Origin: Solanum dulcamara
Lineage: Eukaryota > Streptophyta > Magnoliopsida > Solanales > Solanaceae
DNA: 64,000 nucleotides
Assembly (NCBI RefSeq): GCF_947179165.1
Contig: NC_077238.1
Span: forward strand, 81,993,757 to 82,057,756
Direction: 5' to 3'
Shown here: in pieces, positions 36,701 to 49,342 of the stretch
Layout of the letters: every line of letters begins with the position of its first letter
How positions within the stretch are numbered: the stretch's first letter is position 1
Position numbers and translations under genes: made by a program
The notes under the pieces: model-generated
What the model was told of the DNA's origin: nothing
Databases searched by the model: none
Seen by the model: only the letters and a program-made list of their open reading frames with translations

Positions 36701-38812
36701 AATGCAAGGTAAGGCTGCGTACAATAGACCCTTGTGGTTGGGCCCTTCCCCGAACCTTGCGCATAAAGAAAGCTTTAGTGCACCGGACTGCCCTTTATCG
36801 AGCTACTAGTCTTACTACACATTTAGCAAGAGTAGTCAAAACGACCCTCTTAAAGACTTGAAATCTCAATCAAAAATTCCAAAAGTTATTTAAAGTCGTT
36901 TGTTTTAAGGTAAAATCTAAATATATACCATTGATTTACCTTTTTTTTTACCCCTCTAACTAGGAGCTTTCATCATTTTGTTTTCTTGGTGACTCGAATT
37001 CATAACCTTAAGATTGGAAGTGATGAATGTTCAATTATCATCCAAGCTATTCCCTTTTATCACCGTCAATTTACCTAGTTTAAGTATTTTGCTGAGAAAA
37101 TATTTATTAGAGTAATGAGTAAATAAAAAGGAAAATTATACTATATATAATTAAAACAAAAGATGGGAGGATGAGAGCAATAAATATAAGGAGGTCACAG
37201 TTGTTAACTGTTAAACAAATTAATGAAGCATGTGAAGTTAGTTGCATCTTCAAACTCCAGAAAGGAACAACTCTACTCACATTACATGAGGTGGACTGTC
37301 TGAAACTCTCAAATACTTATTTGTATCGGATATTTATATTAAATTATATAAATTTATTATAATTAAATTTTTTAATGAAGCAAGAATAATGCATATTTAT
37401 TAATTATAATTAAGTGTGCAAACACATATCATATCTATATTGATTTAATCAAATATCGAATATTCAAATGCGATCGTGTAATTTTTTACCTCACATCGCG
37501 TGTGAAGATAGCATCATCAAGTGCATACGATGTAGAGATTTCTAGTTCGAGATATGATAATAGAGATACGTGATATAGCCTCTAAAGTTATTTTAAAACA
37601 ATTATGATGAATTAAAATTTCTATTTTAATATATCCTTTTATAGTCAAATGAACTTTTATACAAATCTTCACTTTTTTTTTTGGAGGGCATGTCAACTAA
37701 TTCTATATTACATAATTGAGAATGAACAATTCTCTTTTGGTTTTTCCTTTTTGGATGTTGTAGAAATCTCAAAAGTTTGAAACTATTGAAAATCAATTTT
37801 ACTAGAACTATCATTTAACAATATACTAGTACAATAACAACAAATACAATATAATTATATAAATAGGATATAGTAAGAACTAGTAAAGATATCATACATA
37901 GTTTTACTCCTATTTTTAGAAGGTCTTTATTTGAATTTGAGACCGATAATCTGAACGAGCTCACACGACGTAGTTAAATAATAATGAGTAGAAAATAAAA
38001 AGAAAAAAAGAAGATAAAATGTGTCATAATTTGTGTCAGCATCTGCAAGTACAGTGAATACACTGATGGATTTAATATGGCTCACAGACCAAAAATCAAA
38101 ACAAAATTCAACCCTATCCCTTTTGTCCCTAACTTTAAATCTTATTTTTTCCCAATCTTGGAATATGGCTATTTATTTATATAGATGCATGGTTGGGACA
38201 ATATGTTAACAAAAAACTAATTTAATTGTCTATATGGTTTGGATGTTCTTGTAATGGTAGTTAAAGCACAATGAATCCTGGAAAGTTGAAACATGGCTAC
38301 GTACAATCAAATCTTTCTATAACGAAATTGTTTGTCTGATTTTTTTTTGATTGTTACAACAAAATATTATTATAAATAACATATAATATAACATAATATG
38401 AAAAATTAATTTTAATAAAAACTAGGTTATCATAATCATAAAATGTTATAAAGAGATGTAAATGTATATGATTCATTATGTTATTTCTAGTTTCTCGACA
38501 TGTGCATTACACATATATATTGAGTCGTGTATTTCATAATTTTGTAAAGCAATATTAATATAACTAAAATAAAATTTTGAATGAATAATCATATATGGCA
38601 TAATAAAGTACAAGTTTTTTGTGAATGGTTAGTATTGATCATCGTATAAAGAATTTATCTTCGAGGTCAAGCTTATTGGATATCGTCAAAATCTACCAAA
38701 TATGAACCATCAAAATTTAATTAGATATAAATTTAAAAAATACTATTTTTTAAAATTTGTTAAACTTTACAATGATAAGGTTATTGTTATTCTGCAAACT
38801 TTACATAGACGA
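33785..38812. other. 5-kb intergenic region, AT-rich
   Basis: No gene was recognised between the CYP77A 5' end and the tRNA gene. Contents: the SINE at 36636-36796, a possible decayed Stowaway-type element with ends near 35216 (TTCCTCAATTTA) and 35690 (GAAACGAAGGAGTA), and homopolymer tracts. A 63-codon frame at 37171 lacks any known motif. Confidence 0.5.
36636..36796 (+). mobile_element. SINE with 20-bp TSD
   Basis: The tRNA-like head has GTTGCCATGTGATCAGGAGG and the B box GGTTCAAGCC; the body contains TGCAAGGTAAGGCTGCGTAC and ends TAGTGCACCGGACTGCCCTT. Flanks ATCGAGCTACTAGTATTACT (36616-36635) and ATCGAGCTACTAGTCTTACT (36797-36816) differ at one base. It is a well-known type in Solanaceae genomes. 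Confidence 0.88.
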
Positions 38813-38885
38813 GACCGCATAGCGCAGTGGATTAGCGCGTTTGACTTCGGATCAAAAGGTCGTGGGTTCGACTCCCACTGTGGTC
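38813..38885 (+). tRNA. tRNA-Arg (anticodon TCG)
   Basis: 73 nt folding as a full cloverleaf. The acceptor GACCGCA pairs with TGTGGTC (one G-U). The D arm contains TAGCGCAGTGGATTAGCGC. The anticodon stem TTTGA/TCAAA encloses loop CTTCGGA, giving anticodon TCG. The T arm is GTGGGTTCGACTCCCAC with the GGTTCGA B box. TTTT at 38891-38894 can end RNA polymerase III transcription. No intron. Confidence 0.97.
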
Positions 38886-38895
38886 ACTCGTTTTC

Positions 38896-39097
38896 GTTTT
38901 CTTTTACGGATTCAACCGAACCCAATACTAACCAAAGCCTCGAAACACACATAATAATCTCACACTTCATTGATTTAGATTGTAGGTGTTTGTTTTCTTT
39001 TACGGATTCAACCGAACCCAATACTAACCGAAGCCTCGAACCATGTATATATCCGAACACATTATAATCTCACACTTCATTGATTTAGATTATCGGT
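38896..39097. repeat. Tandem duplication (96-bp step) after the tRNA
   Basis: GTTTTCTTTTACGGATTCAA begins at 38896 and again at 38992. Both copies continue with CCGAACCCAATACTAACC and CACACTTCATTGATTTAGAT. The copies differ mainly by a short insert (ATGTATATATCC) in the second. Confidence 0.85.
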
Positions 39098-39376
39098 GTA
39101 CAAAATATAAACTCTTACATTTACGATGTCTTCTATCAGCCCTCTAAATTATATAGAACAACCAAAACATTTTTTCCATTATAGTACAAAAATACAAACA
39201 TTTTAACCATTACATTATATCCCATAAATAAATACAATAGTGATAGGCAGCATACTTATCTTAGCTGCTTATTCACATTATAAATGAATTTCAAAGGTAC
39301 TATTCGTAAATTTCAAATAAAGGTTGCTCGAACCCTTCAACTTGTTTAGAACTGAGGCGTAACTGTTGTATTATTT

Positions 39377-41155
39377 TCAAGAATTTGGAACAAACACTCC
39401 AATGTAACCAAATCCGGCTACAAGAAAGGCTATGCCTTGCAAGAATAAGTATATGTAGAATCTATTCTTTCCAAACGAGTAGTCGTACCACCCACAAAAC
39501 ATAAGGTACAACCCCACGAAAACCTCCACGAAATGTACCTTGTTGTACCATTCTCCTATCCGAAAACGAGACTTCTTGGAAGATCTCGTGCTTGTTTTTG
39601 CCTTGAGTCCATCTCCCAATTTCTCCGTCACAACCCATTCATTGACTCTCCCAACCTCAAATAGACCGATGAACGTTGCCCTCGTTCGATGAAGGGACAT
39701 TACATTCTCAAACAAGATCCAAAAAACCAACAAATGGAGTGATCTACACATCAAAAACGAACGAAAAAAGAATCAAGAGAAGAACGAATTTAGGAATTAA
39801 GAGATTGAGCCCAAATGACAAATCTGTGAGGTCTGCTGGACCACAACAGACAATACGTGTCATGGGCTTATGTCACGATATGACACCAATTGTTTATTTT
39901 ATTTATTTACCTTGGAGTCCCCACAGCATTGAGGAGGGTGATTGTTGAAGGAATATAAACAGCACCCCATATAGGAACTTGAACTTCAGGGATCAAAACA
40001 GTGGCAGGCATAATAACACAATAAAATATAAATGTAACAATATGTGCAATGAGTTTTCTCACAAAGAAGAAGCTGTAGATCAAATAAAACTTCTTCCACA
40101 TTGATACTTTCTGCAATAATCAAAGTAAGAAGAAATAAAAATTATACTATCAGGTCACATAAAAGATATATAATACTACATGAAAAAATAGCGTATAAAA
40201 ATTCAGACTAGTAGCGTGAAAAATATGGCAGGTGACTTGCTACAATAGGTAAAGGGGTGTAATGTAGGCAGTCGACCCTGACACAAAGTATAGTGGCTTG
40301 ATTCAATGACTCGAATCTGCGCGCGACTCATAAGTCACACGAAGATAACTTTATCGTTGCTCCAAGGGTCCACTTCACTAGCATTTTAAAAAATTCTTTT
40401 CACTACTAGCTAGTGTGTATATAAGTAAGGGTAAAAAAAATATTATACTGCCCGTGTGTATAAGTTAAATCCGAAATTTCCCTTTTTCATGTTAAATTGC
40501 TAAACAAAAAGGGCTATGTCTTATAAGTTTTATAACTCACCTTATTTGAAGCAATTTCCCCTGCCATTTTCTTGAAAAGATTAGCAGGTCCACAAGACCA
40601 CCTATGCTGTTGATAACGATAGGCCTTGAAAGTACTTGGCAATTCATTTTTCACCTAATTGAAATTTTTTTTAAAAAAAAAGTGAAAAAATAAATAATAA
40701 ACGCTTAAATAGAGCGATATGGATAGTGACTATTTATAAAATCGACTATAACTTACTTGAGATTGAGATATAATTATTATTTTAATATATATAATACTAT
40801 AATAAAGTCGATGGATGTATAACATGTATGTAACCATTTATAATGAATGTTTGATACATGTATATGATTAGAAAAAGTAAATAGTAAAATCGATCAGCTA
40901 TTTACATAAACATCCTATTTTGTTTTATTTTAATCAAATAATGTAAGATTCTGGGACCCTTTTCAGCATACTCTTTAGCTTAAATTTAACTTCCAATCAT
41001 TTGTTTTTTCAGAGTACTTGTTGAAGTTACTTCTAAGTGAATCGAGCTAGGGTACCTAGATAGTGATTTAACTCACTTTTTATATATCTGTCTTCATTCA
41101 ATTAAAAATGTCTATGCCATAAAATGAGACTAGGGACCCAAGCTTCCATTATTTT

Positions 41156-41197
<42 letters not shown>

Positions 41198-43970
41198 TCG
41201 AACAGAAAACAATATGTTTAGGTGAACTTACAGAACTTGTACTGAACGTACCTTTAGGTCACCAACATAGACAAATTTCCAGCCTTTAAGACCAGCTCGA
41301 ACGGCGAGATCCATGTCTTCCACAGTTGTTCTGTCTTTCCATCCTCCAGCTTCATTAAGAGCTGAAATTCTCCACACTCCAGCAGTTCCTTCGAAGTAAA
41401 TGAACTCGGGATGATTTACTACTTACTGAATTTTATCCACTATAACATAAAGTCACAATCGACTATTTTTATGTCACGTTAAAGTAACTGAACTTTCGTA
41501 TTGTACATAGCCTTACCATTGAAGCCAAAAAATGCATGAGTTGTTGATCCAACTTCTTGCTCCACTTTGAAATGGTAATCAAGTGACATTTCTTGCATTC
41601 TTGTCAACAAACACTCATCAGAATTCACTGCACAATTAATTACAACAATTATTTTTCTCGTAATAGAAATGATCACGCAATTCAACACGATCTTTGGGTT
41701 CAAATTTCAACGTCACACACACAAAAAAAGCACGTTAACGGACTACGTGTTAAGAAAAAAGGAAACAACAACAACATACCCCAGTGTAGTCCAACATAGT
41801 GGAATCGTTTTGAAAGGGTAAAGTGTACGCAGACCTTACCCCTACCTCAGAGGTAGAGAGGTTGTCTCCTATAGACCTCAGCTCAAGCAAAAAAACAAAT
41901 CAAAGCAATCCAGAAAAAAGAAGTAACGGATGTAAAAGCATAACAAAACATACTAAACAATATCTACAACAAAATAATACGATAATCAAAATACAAAAAA
42001 CAACAGATAATAACAAAAATCAAAGGACAAGAAACTACAAGAGTAATACTACGACTACTAATATGGAAGGATTAACCAAACAACACTCTACTACCTGCTA
42101 ACCTACTACCCTAATACATGTTAAGGAAAAAGGCGTTTACCGAATTTCCAACGAGCTTGAACGAGTCCGATTTCGGGGTTGTGTACAAGAAAAGGAACAG
42201 TTCTCAACAAGAAATCAAATTCAGGTTGAAAATCAGCATCAAATATGGCTACAAAATCACACATTTTCACATAATTATGCTTCATTCCTTCCTTCAATGC
42301 CCCTGCTTTGTACCCTTTTCTATTGTCTCTTATTTCATATTTGATGTTCACTCCTTTGCTTGCCCATCTTTTGCACTCTTGTTCCACCATTGCCTATACA
42401 AACAATTTAAGAAATTATACCCTGTCACGTCATCTAAAAGATATTTATTAGATCGTAATCTTGAAAACGAGATAGATAATTATTTTTTATATAATCGGTG
42501 TATAAAAGTTAATCGTTAAGTTATATATACCAACGCAATCAATGTAGCTTAAAATGTGATAGAAGGTCACATACGAGGTATATTGCTCAGACTTTTTAAA
42601 AATATCATTGATTACGTGTTAGAATCCTCTGGTTCAACAATATTGGAGGATAAAAAACGAGTACGACAATATTTTTAGAAAGTCCGAGCAACGTAACATT
42701 TACCATGTTTATGAGGTTACTAACGAACTAATGTTCATCAGACAAATTTACCTATTTAAGTGATTTAATATTTTTAGGATATTTCCTCTTTAGAAAAAAA
42801 AAACATTTTCAAATTATATTAGAACAAGATTTTTTTTTCTTCCTACAAATGGAAAATTAAGGTATTAATTGGACCTTAATGACAGGATCAGTTGAATCAT
42901 CAAGAACTTGAATTAAAATTCTATCAGCTGGCCAAGAAAGGTTACTAGCAGCTCCAATAGACAATTGATACACCTGCAAATGAACAATTTGCAAAAAGAG
43001 TTTAACTTCGAAAACGTAAATGAATTTTTACACTATCAAATCATCTAAAACATGAACTATAATCTACATGTAATACATTCATTAAAATTGAGATTAGTGA
43101 GTCGGAAAGTAAGACAAATATATATCTGCTATAACATGTTAAAATAAGTTGATAGTATGAAAGTTAAATCCTTCCACAATCTCATTACATTAAGTGCAAG
43201 ACAAATTATTAAAACTACGGATAAGTCCAAAATTAAGTGTCCCTTTCCCTTATCGAGAATCAATTTAACTAATGTTTAAAGTTAATTGGATTAGATCAAC
43301 TCAATATTTTAAAATGAAAATTCAAATATTAAAAAAATAATGAAAAGTATTATATGTTGGCATTCTTCTTATGTCAATATATGAAAAATACATTTAACAA
43401 TCTTGGTCAATGATTGAGGGATCAGAAATTTTAACTGGGGAGATTCAAAAATAAAAAAGTAAACATACGGCGAATTTAATGGAATTCAACATCTACTAAA
43501 TATATATGAAAAATAGTTTTGATCATATATATAGTGTATCCGGTGAAGGAAATTCAGATGAATCCACTAACACCTCATAGCTTCATCCTGTTCGTCACAT
43601 AATTTAAATCTTGAGAAGCGAAAAATGATAGATAATTCAGAATCAAGGGAGTATTGAAAATTAGTATTACCTCTCTTTCATTGTACATTGGTATTTGAAC
43701 TAATACCATAGGATAAGAAGAATTTGCTAGCTCCAAATCATCTTTTATTGGCTCCCATTTGTACTTCTTTTCTGGTTTTTGACTTAAAATTTTGATAAAA
43801 ACTATGACAATTCCCATATAAACTTTCTCAACAAATAACATCAAAGACATTGCCAAACACAAAATAACCATAATTTTAAGAAATGGCACAATCAATGGTG
43901 CTCTAACTTGTTGCCAAAACAATCCAATTTGTCTAGTAATTTCATGATCAGAATAAATATTCAAGTCCAT
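39377..43970 (-). CDS. CSLA: CslA glucomannan 4-beta-mannosyltransferase, complete
   Basis: Golgi glycosyltransferase 2 that builds beta-1,4-mannan or glucomannan backbones from GDP-sugars. Exons 43671-43970, 42875-42973, 42141-42393, 41517-41627, 41252-41388, 40541-40654, 39911-40110 and 39377-39743 join in phase, 526 aa, normal for CslA. The catalytic set is complete: VLDDS with the first Asp pair at 125-126, FDADF at 184-188 (DxD), VED at 277-279, and QQHRW at 315-319. Membrane segments: one near residues 30-60 and several after 345 (e.g. [41 protein letters not shown]). The introns carry a TS-like SINE and an Au-like element. Which CslA subclade it is cannot be decided here. Confidence 0.95.
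40249..40379 (-). mobile_element. TS-like SINE in a CslA intron
   Basis: On the minus strand it reads TGGACCCTTGGAGCAACGAT then GTGACTTATGAGTCGCGCGC and AGATTCGAGTCATTGAATC, followed by CTGCCTACATTACACCCC. This layout matches the tobacco TS SINE. No clear flanking duplication was seen. Confidence 0.75.
41159..41192. repeat. (AT)n microsatellite
   Basis: About 17 AT dinucleotides inside a CslA intron. Confidence 0.9.
41764..41890 (-). mobile_element. Au-like SINE/LINE 3' end in a CslA intron
   Basis: On the minus strand it ends in (GTT)n: plus strand AACAACAACAACATACCCCA, then AAAGTGTACGCAGACCTTAC and CTCAGAGGTAGAGAGGTTGT. The same 3' end is seen after the LINE at 56309-57035. Downstream A-rich sequence to about 42060 may belong to it. 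Confidence 0.7.
42579..42697. mobile_element. Small MITE with TTGCTCAGACT-type ends
   Basis: The inverted ends are TATTGCTCAGACTTTTTAAA and AAAGTCCGAGCAACGTA. A second member lies at 61533-61652. It is in a CslA intron. Confidence 0.6.
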
Positions 43971-44346
43971 TTTCTTGGTTATATCTTAAATATATTTTTC
44001 TTTAAATATAATTTAAGCAAGCCAAGAAAATGGTATAGTGTGAAAAAAAGAAGAAACTTTGAGGTGTGAGTAGATAGAGAAAGAACTAGGAGAAGGTGCT
44101 ATTTATAGAGTGAGTATTTTTGTGCAAGGTGTTAATTTTACTATGGTCACTCAACTTTATTCATTGTTACTATATACAGTAAAACTATAAGATTATTATT
44201 TTTTATCAACTTATAGGACAAATTATTATGTTAATGAGTTAATGATCAAAAATACATCTGAAATATTTAGGTTTTTCGATTTTCATATTCTAAAGTATCA
44301 GATGTGCAAGTTTCTTACCTGATTTATCACCAAATGTTTATTGAAA

Positions 44347-44632
44347 GGCATAATACATAAATATGATTCTTAATTTGGTTTTAGCTGGCAACTACGACCT
44401 CAAACTTTACTAGTGCACAAATAGACATTTTAACTATCTAAAACTTGACTAAATAGACACATTCGTCCTACATGACATCCTACATGACAATTTTGTGTCT
44501 TATGTGGTATCCTACGTGTATTATGCTACGTAAAACACGTGTGTCTACTTGTTCAATTTTATATAAGTTTAAGTGTCTACTTGTGCACGCCCAAAGTTGA
44601 AGGGCATAAATGACATCTGAACCCATTATGCC
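44347..44632. mobile_element. MITE, 286 bp, 9-bp TSD (Mutator-type)
   Basis: The ends GGCATAAT and ATTATGCC are perfect 8-bp inverted repeats. TTATTGAAA occurs at 44338-44346 and 44633-44641. A 9-bp duplication is the Mutator-superfamily hallmark. The element has no coding capacity. A related decayed sequence may lie at about 58465-58720. Confidence 0.8.
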
Positions 44633-45293
44633 TTATTGAAACATACCTCAACTATCAAATTTATCGAATATTTGGTGATAATTCAGGTAGAAAACTCGCA
44701 CACACCTAATAGTTCAGATATGAAACTCAAAAAATTGAGATACTTTTTAGATATGTTTTTAACCTTTCACTCTTAAATTTAATTAATATAGATGTAGATT
44801 CAAACCGCTGAAATAGACTAACTTTATACACTTAATTTTGTTTATTTAACGTAATTTCTTTCTTTATTTTTAGACAAAAATAAACAAAGAAGAATGGTAA
44901 AACATAAAGGACAAATAAAGTCACTCAAACACTTCCATTTCATCCAACTTTATATATGGAAAACAAACTAAATTTGAATCATTTTCTTCTAAACTTCCGT
45001 TTCCATTTATTTTTTCTCCTTCCTTTTTCTTCTTTGAGTTTGTTTCAAATTTATTTTTATATAAAATAATCAATTTTATAACTAAAGCTCTATGTAAATG
45101 CTAATTATTGCTCCATTAGATTATTCTTTTTGGAAAGGAGACAATGAGAAGCCCAAAAATAGACAAAATTTAGTGTTATATACGGTTAAAAGTACAATTA
45201 TTTTAATAGTGATAAGTCATAACTTTGTGACTATACTATTATAGAGGATAAAATTCATTAGGTACTTTAATCTAACAACAAAAAAAAGTTATA

Positions 45294-45536
45294 CTCTCAC
45301 TGTCTCAATTTACGTGGCATCATATTTGAATTTCGAGAGTTAATACCATACTAAGTTCAAACGCGATCAAATCTATAAGTTTTTTCAAACCTCATTTACA
45401 TACTTGAAACTACATAAAAAGTACTACAAATCACAAATAAATATTTAAAAAACATATAAAAATTGTAATAAAAAGCGTACTCGATTATTTTACTCTCAAA
45501 ATCTAAACATTATTACATAAATTGAGACAGACGGAA
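45294..45536. mobile_element. Stowaway MITE, 243 bp
   Basis: It starts CTCTCACTGTCTCAATTTACG and ends ATAAATTGAGACAGACGGAA, inverted ends, flanked by TA at 45292-45293 and 45537-45538. Confidence 0.75.
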
Positions 45537-45570
45537 TAACAACACTTAGTAACCATTAGTCACATTAACG

Positions 45571-45575
<5 letters not shown>

Positions 45576-45655
<80 letters not shown>
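45576..45655. repeat. (TA)n microsatellite, about 80 bp
   Basis: About 40 uninterrupted TA dinucleotides, which produce a spurious poly-Tyr/Ile frame. Confidence 0.97.
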
Positions 45656-45659
<4 letters not shown>

Positions 45660-47806
45660 TTTGAGTGGGAACTATATAGGTCTTTGATTTTTGCTTTTGT
45701 GCTACTCCAAAGACTATGTATCTTTGTCAGTCACTTTGAAACTAAAAGGGACAATGGTGGACAACAGAGTCACATGCAAAATTATAATATCATCCACCAA
45801 ACACAAACCAACAGTTTGGAAGAAAAAAAAAAGAGAGTCAACTTTATATACACATGGCTTAATTAATTTAGAATAATAATTTAATGTAGTATAAAACCAT
45901 GGTTTTGTAAGAAGTATAGTACTTTTAGGGTGTGTTTGGTATGGAAAATGTTTTGTTGAAAAAACAAATTCAGAAAAATAAGTGAGTTTATTGTATATTT
46001 TTTTGCGTTGAGTAGGTAAACCAAAAAAGTGATCTTAAAAATATTTGTATATAATTTAGACAAATACTATGAGAGGTGAGGTTGAGGAGGATGGGGTGTA
46101 GGATGGTGAGAGTGAGAGTGAGGGCTACGGGGGTTGAAGGTGAAGATGAGGTGTATTGGAGAGTGAGAGTATACAATCAATGTGGAACCTCCACATGTAA
46201 GGCAATGAAATATTGATCGACATTTTTAACCTAGAGATACAAGTGTATATCTCAAAAATACAGTGACATATAAGTAATTTTTGGTGATGATTAGAATATT
46301 TTATGGTAATGATACAAGTATATCTCATAAAATAGAAATGTTACTAGATGTATTTTACTGCATTTCAATTGATGATTAGGATACGCATGAATACAATGTA
46401 TTTTACTACATTTCAAAACAAACTATTGCTATATTTCATAAATACACAAACTAACGTTCATAAGGTTGGGCCAGTGGATATAAATTTAGCGAAAATTATG
46501 CAACTAAGCAAAAATCTCAACTTATTTATAGAAAATAACCATAGTTTAAAAAAATTATTAAATATCACTATATTTTGATTTTATAAAAAAATTTATGTTT
46601 TTAATTATCTCCTAAAATTAATCCTCTTTTGAATCACCCTCATTCCCACTCTCTCTTTCTAAACAATTTCATGTCTCTCTCTTCTCAATATTCCCTTTCC
46701 CTCATATTTCTTTCCCGCATATCTCTCAGTCACATCCTTTCTCTTTTTTTTTCTCAAAATGGAAAAAATCATACAAAGGATTTCTCAGAATCCCACTATA
46801 TCAGGCGTCTACATTTATGAGTATGTATTTTTTGAGATTTTTGAGATTTTTTATAGGTTTGATTTGTATTTTTTTTGGATCTTTTAACTATTTTAATGTC
46901 TAGGTATCTGTATATTTCCGTTAATTATGATTTTTGTTTAGTGTTTGTTTTGTATTTCAATAATTTTTTGTATTTCCAAAATTCAATTTATATTCAAAAG
47001 AAATGAGTTGTATGAGAATTTGATTTTATATGTATCCCTCGCAGTTTGTATTCAAGCTTATAAAATATATACAATTTATATCCCTCACAAAAATGGTTAC
47101 ATTATATTCATAAGATATTTTCTACCTAATACACAAAAATTGTATTTATAGGAAATTTATTTTCTAGTTATCAGATTTGTATTCATAAGACAATTGTATT
47201 ATATTCTAGCCATCATATATACAAACAGATTGGTATTTTACTTCTTATCACGTATATATTTTCCAAAGAAATTTGTTTTCTAAATGGTCATGCATAGAGA
47301 TTACCAAGTTATTTCTACAATTCGAGAAAACATTTGATTCCAAAAAAATTTGTTTTTGAAGTATAAATTATATCCTCAGGGTTTGTACACACAAAATATC
47401 AACTATATATTTCAAAAAACTAATTTGTATCGACTAATTTGTATTCAATATTCAAGTATCAACTAATTTATATTCAATATACAATTATACTCTATATCCA
47501 TTATCCTGTATACAGTTAAAGACTATAAGCAATATATATACAAATTATCAATATTGTGTATAATATCCAAAATATATTATGGATCATACCAACTTGCATA
47601 CAATATACATTAGAGATCATACCAATTTGAAATTCCAAGCTAATTTTTATTCATAGAAATTATCAAGTATTTATTCCAATCAATTATCTGATGCAATTAG
47701 TCAATCAACACTATCATATTATCAAATTTGTATCAAAATATAAATTTCTAAATTTAATCCATCAATTAATTCTTTGTAAATTCAATGAGTTTTTTGAGAA
47801 AATACT

Positions 47807-48091
47807 TGTTCGAATTCGGGTAGTGAACAATTGAGACTTTTCGATTCCAATAGTCTTCACAGATGCAACACCGTCTTTGTATTATTCTTGAATAACGAAG
47901 ATGTTCGAATTCGGGTAGTGAACAATTGAGACTTTTCGATTCCAATAGTCTTCACAGATGCAACACCGTCTTTGTATTATTCTTGAATAACGAAGATGTT
48001 CGAATTCGGGTAGTGAACAATTGAGACTTTTCGATTCCAATAGTCTTCACAGATGCAACACCGTCTTTGTATTATTCTTGAATAACGAGGA
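47807..48091. repeat. 95-bp tandem triplication, near-identical
   Basis: TTCGAATTCGGGTAGTGAAC starts at 47809, 47904 and 47999, exactly 95 bp apart. I see no difference between units until the final AACGAGGATG against AACGAAGATG. Such identity implies a very recent expansion or an assembly repeat. Confidence 0.95.
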
Positions 48092-48559
48092 TGAACTGCT
48101 CCAAATTAATTAGTCATTTTGAATTTTCGATAAAAAACAATGTGATCTGAAGGGTTTTTCAGATTTAAGGAGTTTGAATGAAGGTAAACGAATTTCAGAG
48201 TCCTGCGTGTAACTGCAATGATATGAGAGTGATTTCAGCATTTTTTACCAAGTTGGATTAGTTTTATTCCATGATTTACTCAAATTAGTTATTTGTATTT
48301 ATATTTTTTGTATGTAACTGACGAAAGAATACAAAAATTTAATGGATAGCAAATTAAAAGGCTAATGTTTTCTATTTGTAAAAAATTCCCATAAATTTAC
48401 TTGGGCTCAACACAGGAGTCCATAAGGTTAAAGTTGAATAAATTTTACCTAAATTTCATAGTAATTCTTCCTAATTACATTCTATCCCTACTCTTTTAAA
48501 AAATTACACAAAATTCCTTCTTTTTGGTCACTTTCGAATACATCACATACGTTTTATAC

Positions 48560-48645
48560 ATCACGTAAAGTGATGTATCCAATCGATACAACACGTACAG
48601 TGATGTATCCGACCGATACATTGCGTATAGTGATGTATCAGAGAA
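48560..48645. repeat. Short GTGATGTATCC tandem repeat
   Basis: GTGATGTATCCRAYCGATACA-type units of about 30 bp recur three times (near 48571, 48601 and 48631). Confidence 0.7.
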
Positions 48646-49342
48646 TAAGAGAGGGTAAGAATTTTTGTAATTTTTCAAATGATAGAAAATTTTAAGAAAT
48701 ATAGTAAAATAAGTTATGTATTTATGTAATTTTTCCCAAAGATAATTCAATCTAAACGAGAACTATCCACTATTTTGTCTTTGATTAAAAGGTTGAAGAC
48801 ATTAGTTTGTTATTTTAAAATTATTGTGAATTCTTTACAACCCCAAACTATAATAAAAGCTTTTTTTGGGGTTTCTCACTCATCGTCCGAGACTCTATTG
48901 AGCCAGACTAAATCCAAATCGCGCATTAGACTATAATAAAAGTTGTGTCTCATAATGATATATAATATAATAAAAGTTGTGTCTCATAATGATATATAAT
49001 GTATTTGAAGAGTAACTATCTCACAAAGGTCACTCAACTATGAAGAATTAAAGTCATTCAATTTTATTTTGTATGAACAAAATCACTTTCCTCTTCTTTC
49101 TGATAGAAGGATGGCAAAGAACTGTCAAATATGTGCATTTAAACAAGAAATATAAGTGAAAAGTGCATCTAAGACTGACAAAACTAACTTACAACAAGAG
49201 TCCCTCCCCTTGGAAAAATTCACAACAGGAGGGATAAACAAAAGCTTACAAATCATCAAAAACCAAAAATTATACCAACAAGAAAGATTGAAAGAAAAAA
49301 AAAACTGCTAACTTCAAATCTGGTGTTAGAATTTTATTCTGG

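Larger units (their letters stand above)
44100..49342. other. 5-kb gene-free repeat cluster between CslA and GINT1
   Basis: No gene was recognised. Contents in order: a MULE-type MITE (44347-44632), a Stowaway element (45294-45536), a TA tract (45576-45655), a GGGTGTGTTTGGTATGG-type MITE fragment (about 45927), AT-rich sequence with many TTTGTATTC repeats (46300-47700), a 95-bp triplication (47807-48091), GTGATGTATCC repeats (48560-48640) and a 33-bp doublet (48930-48998). Confidence 0.55.

Noticed and set aside
37171..37362. 63-codon frame in the spacer upstream of the tRNA
   Set aside because: No homology recognised, AT-rich end, no splice or promoter context.
45570..45866. 98-codon frame rich in Tyr and Ile
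   Set aside because: It is the translation of the (TA)n microsatellite followed by spacer; no gene.
47807..48091. Regular 95-bp repeats considered as a CRISPR-like array
   Set aside because: Repeats are contiguous with no unique spacers, and the context is a plant nuclear genome.
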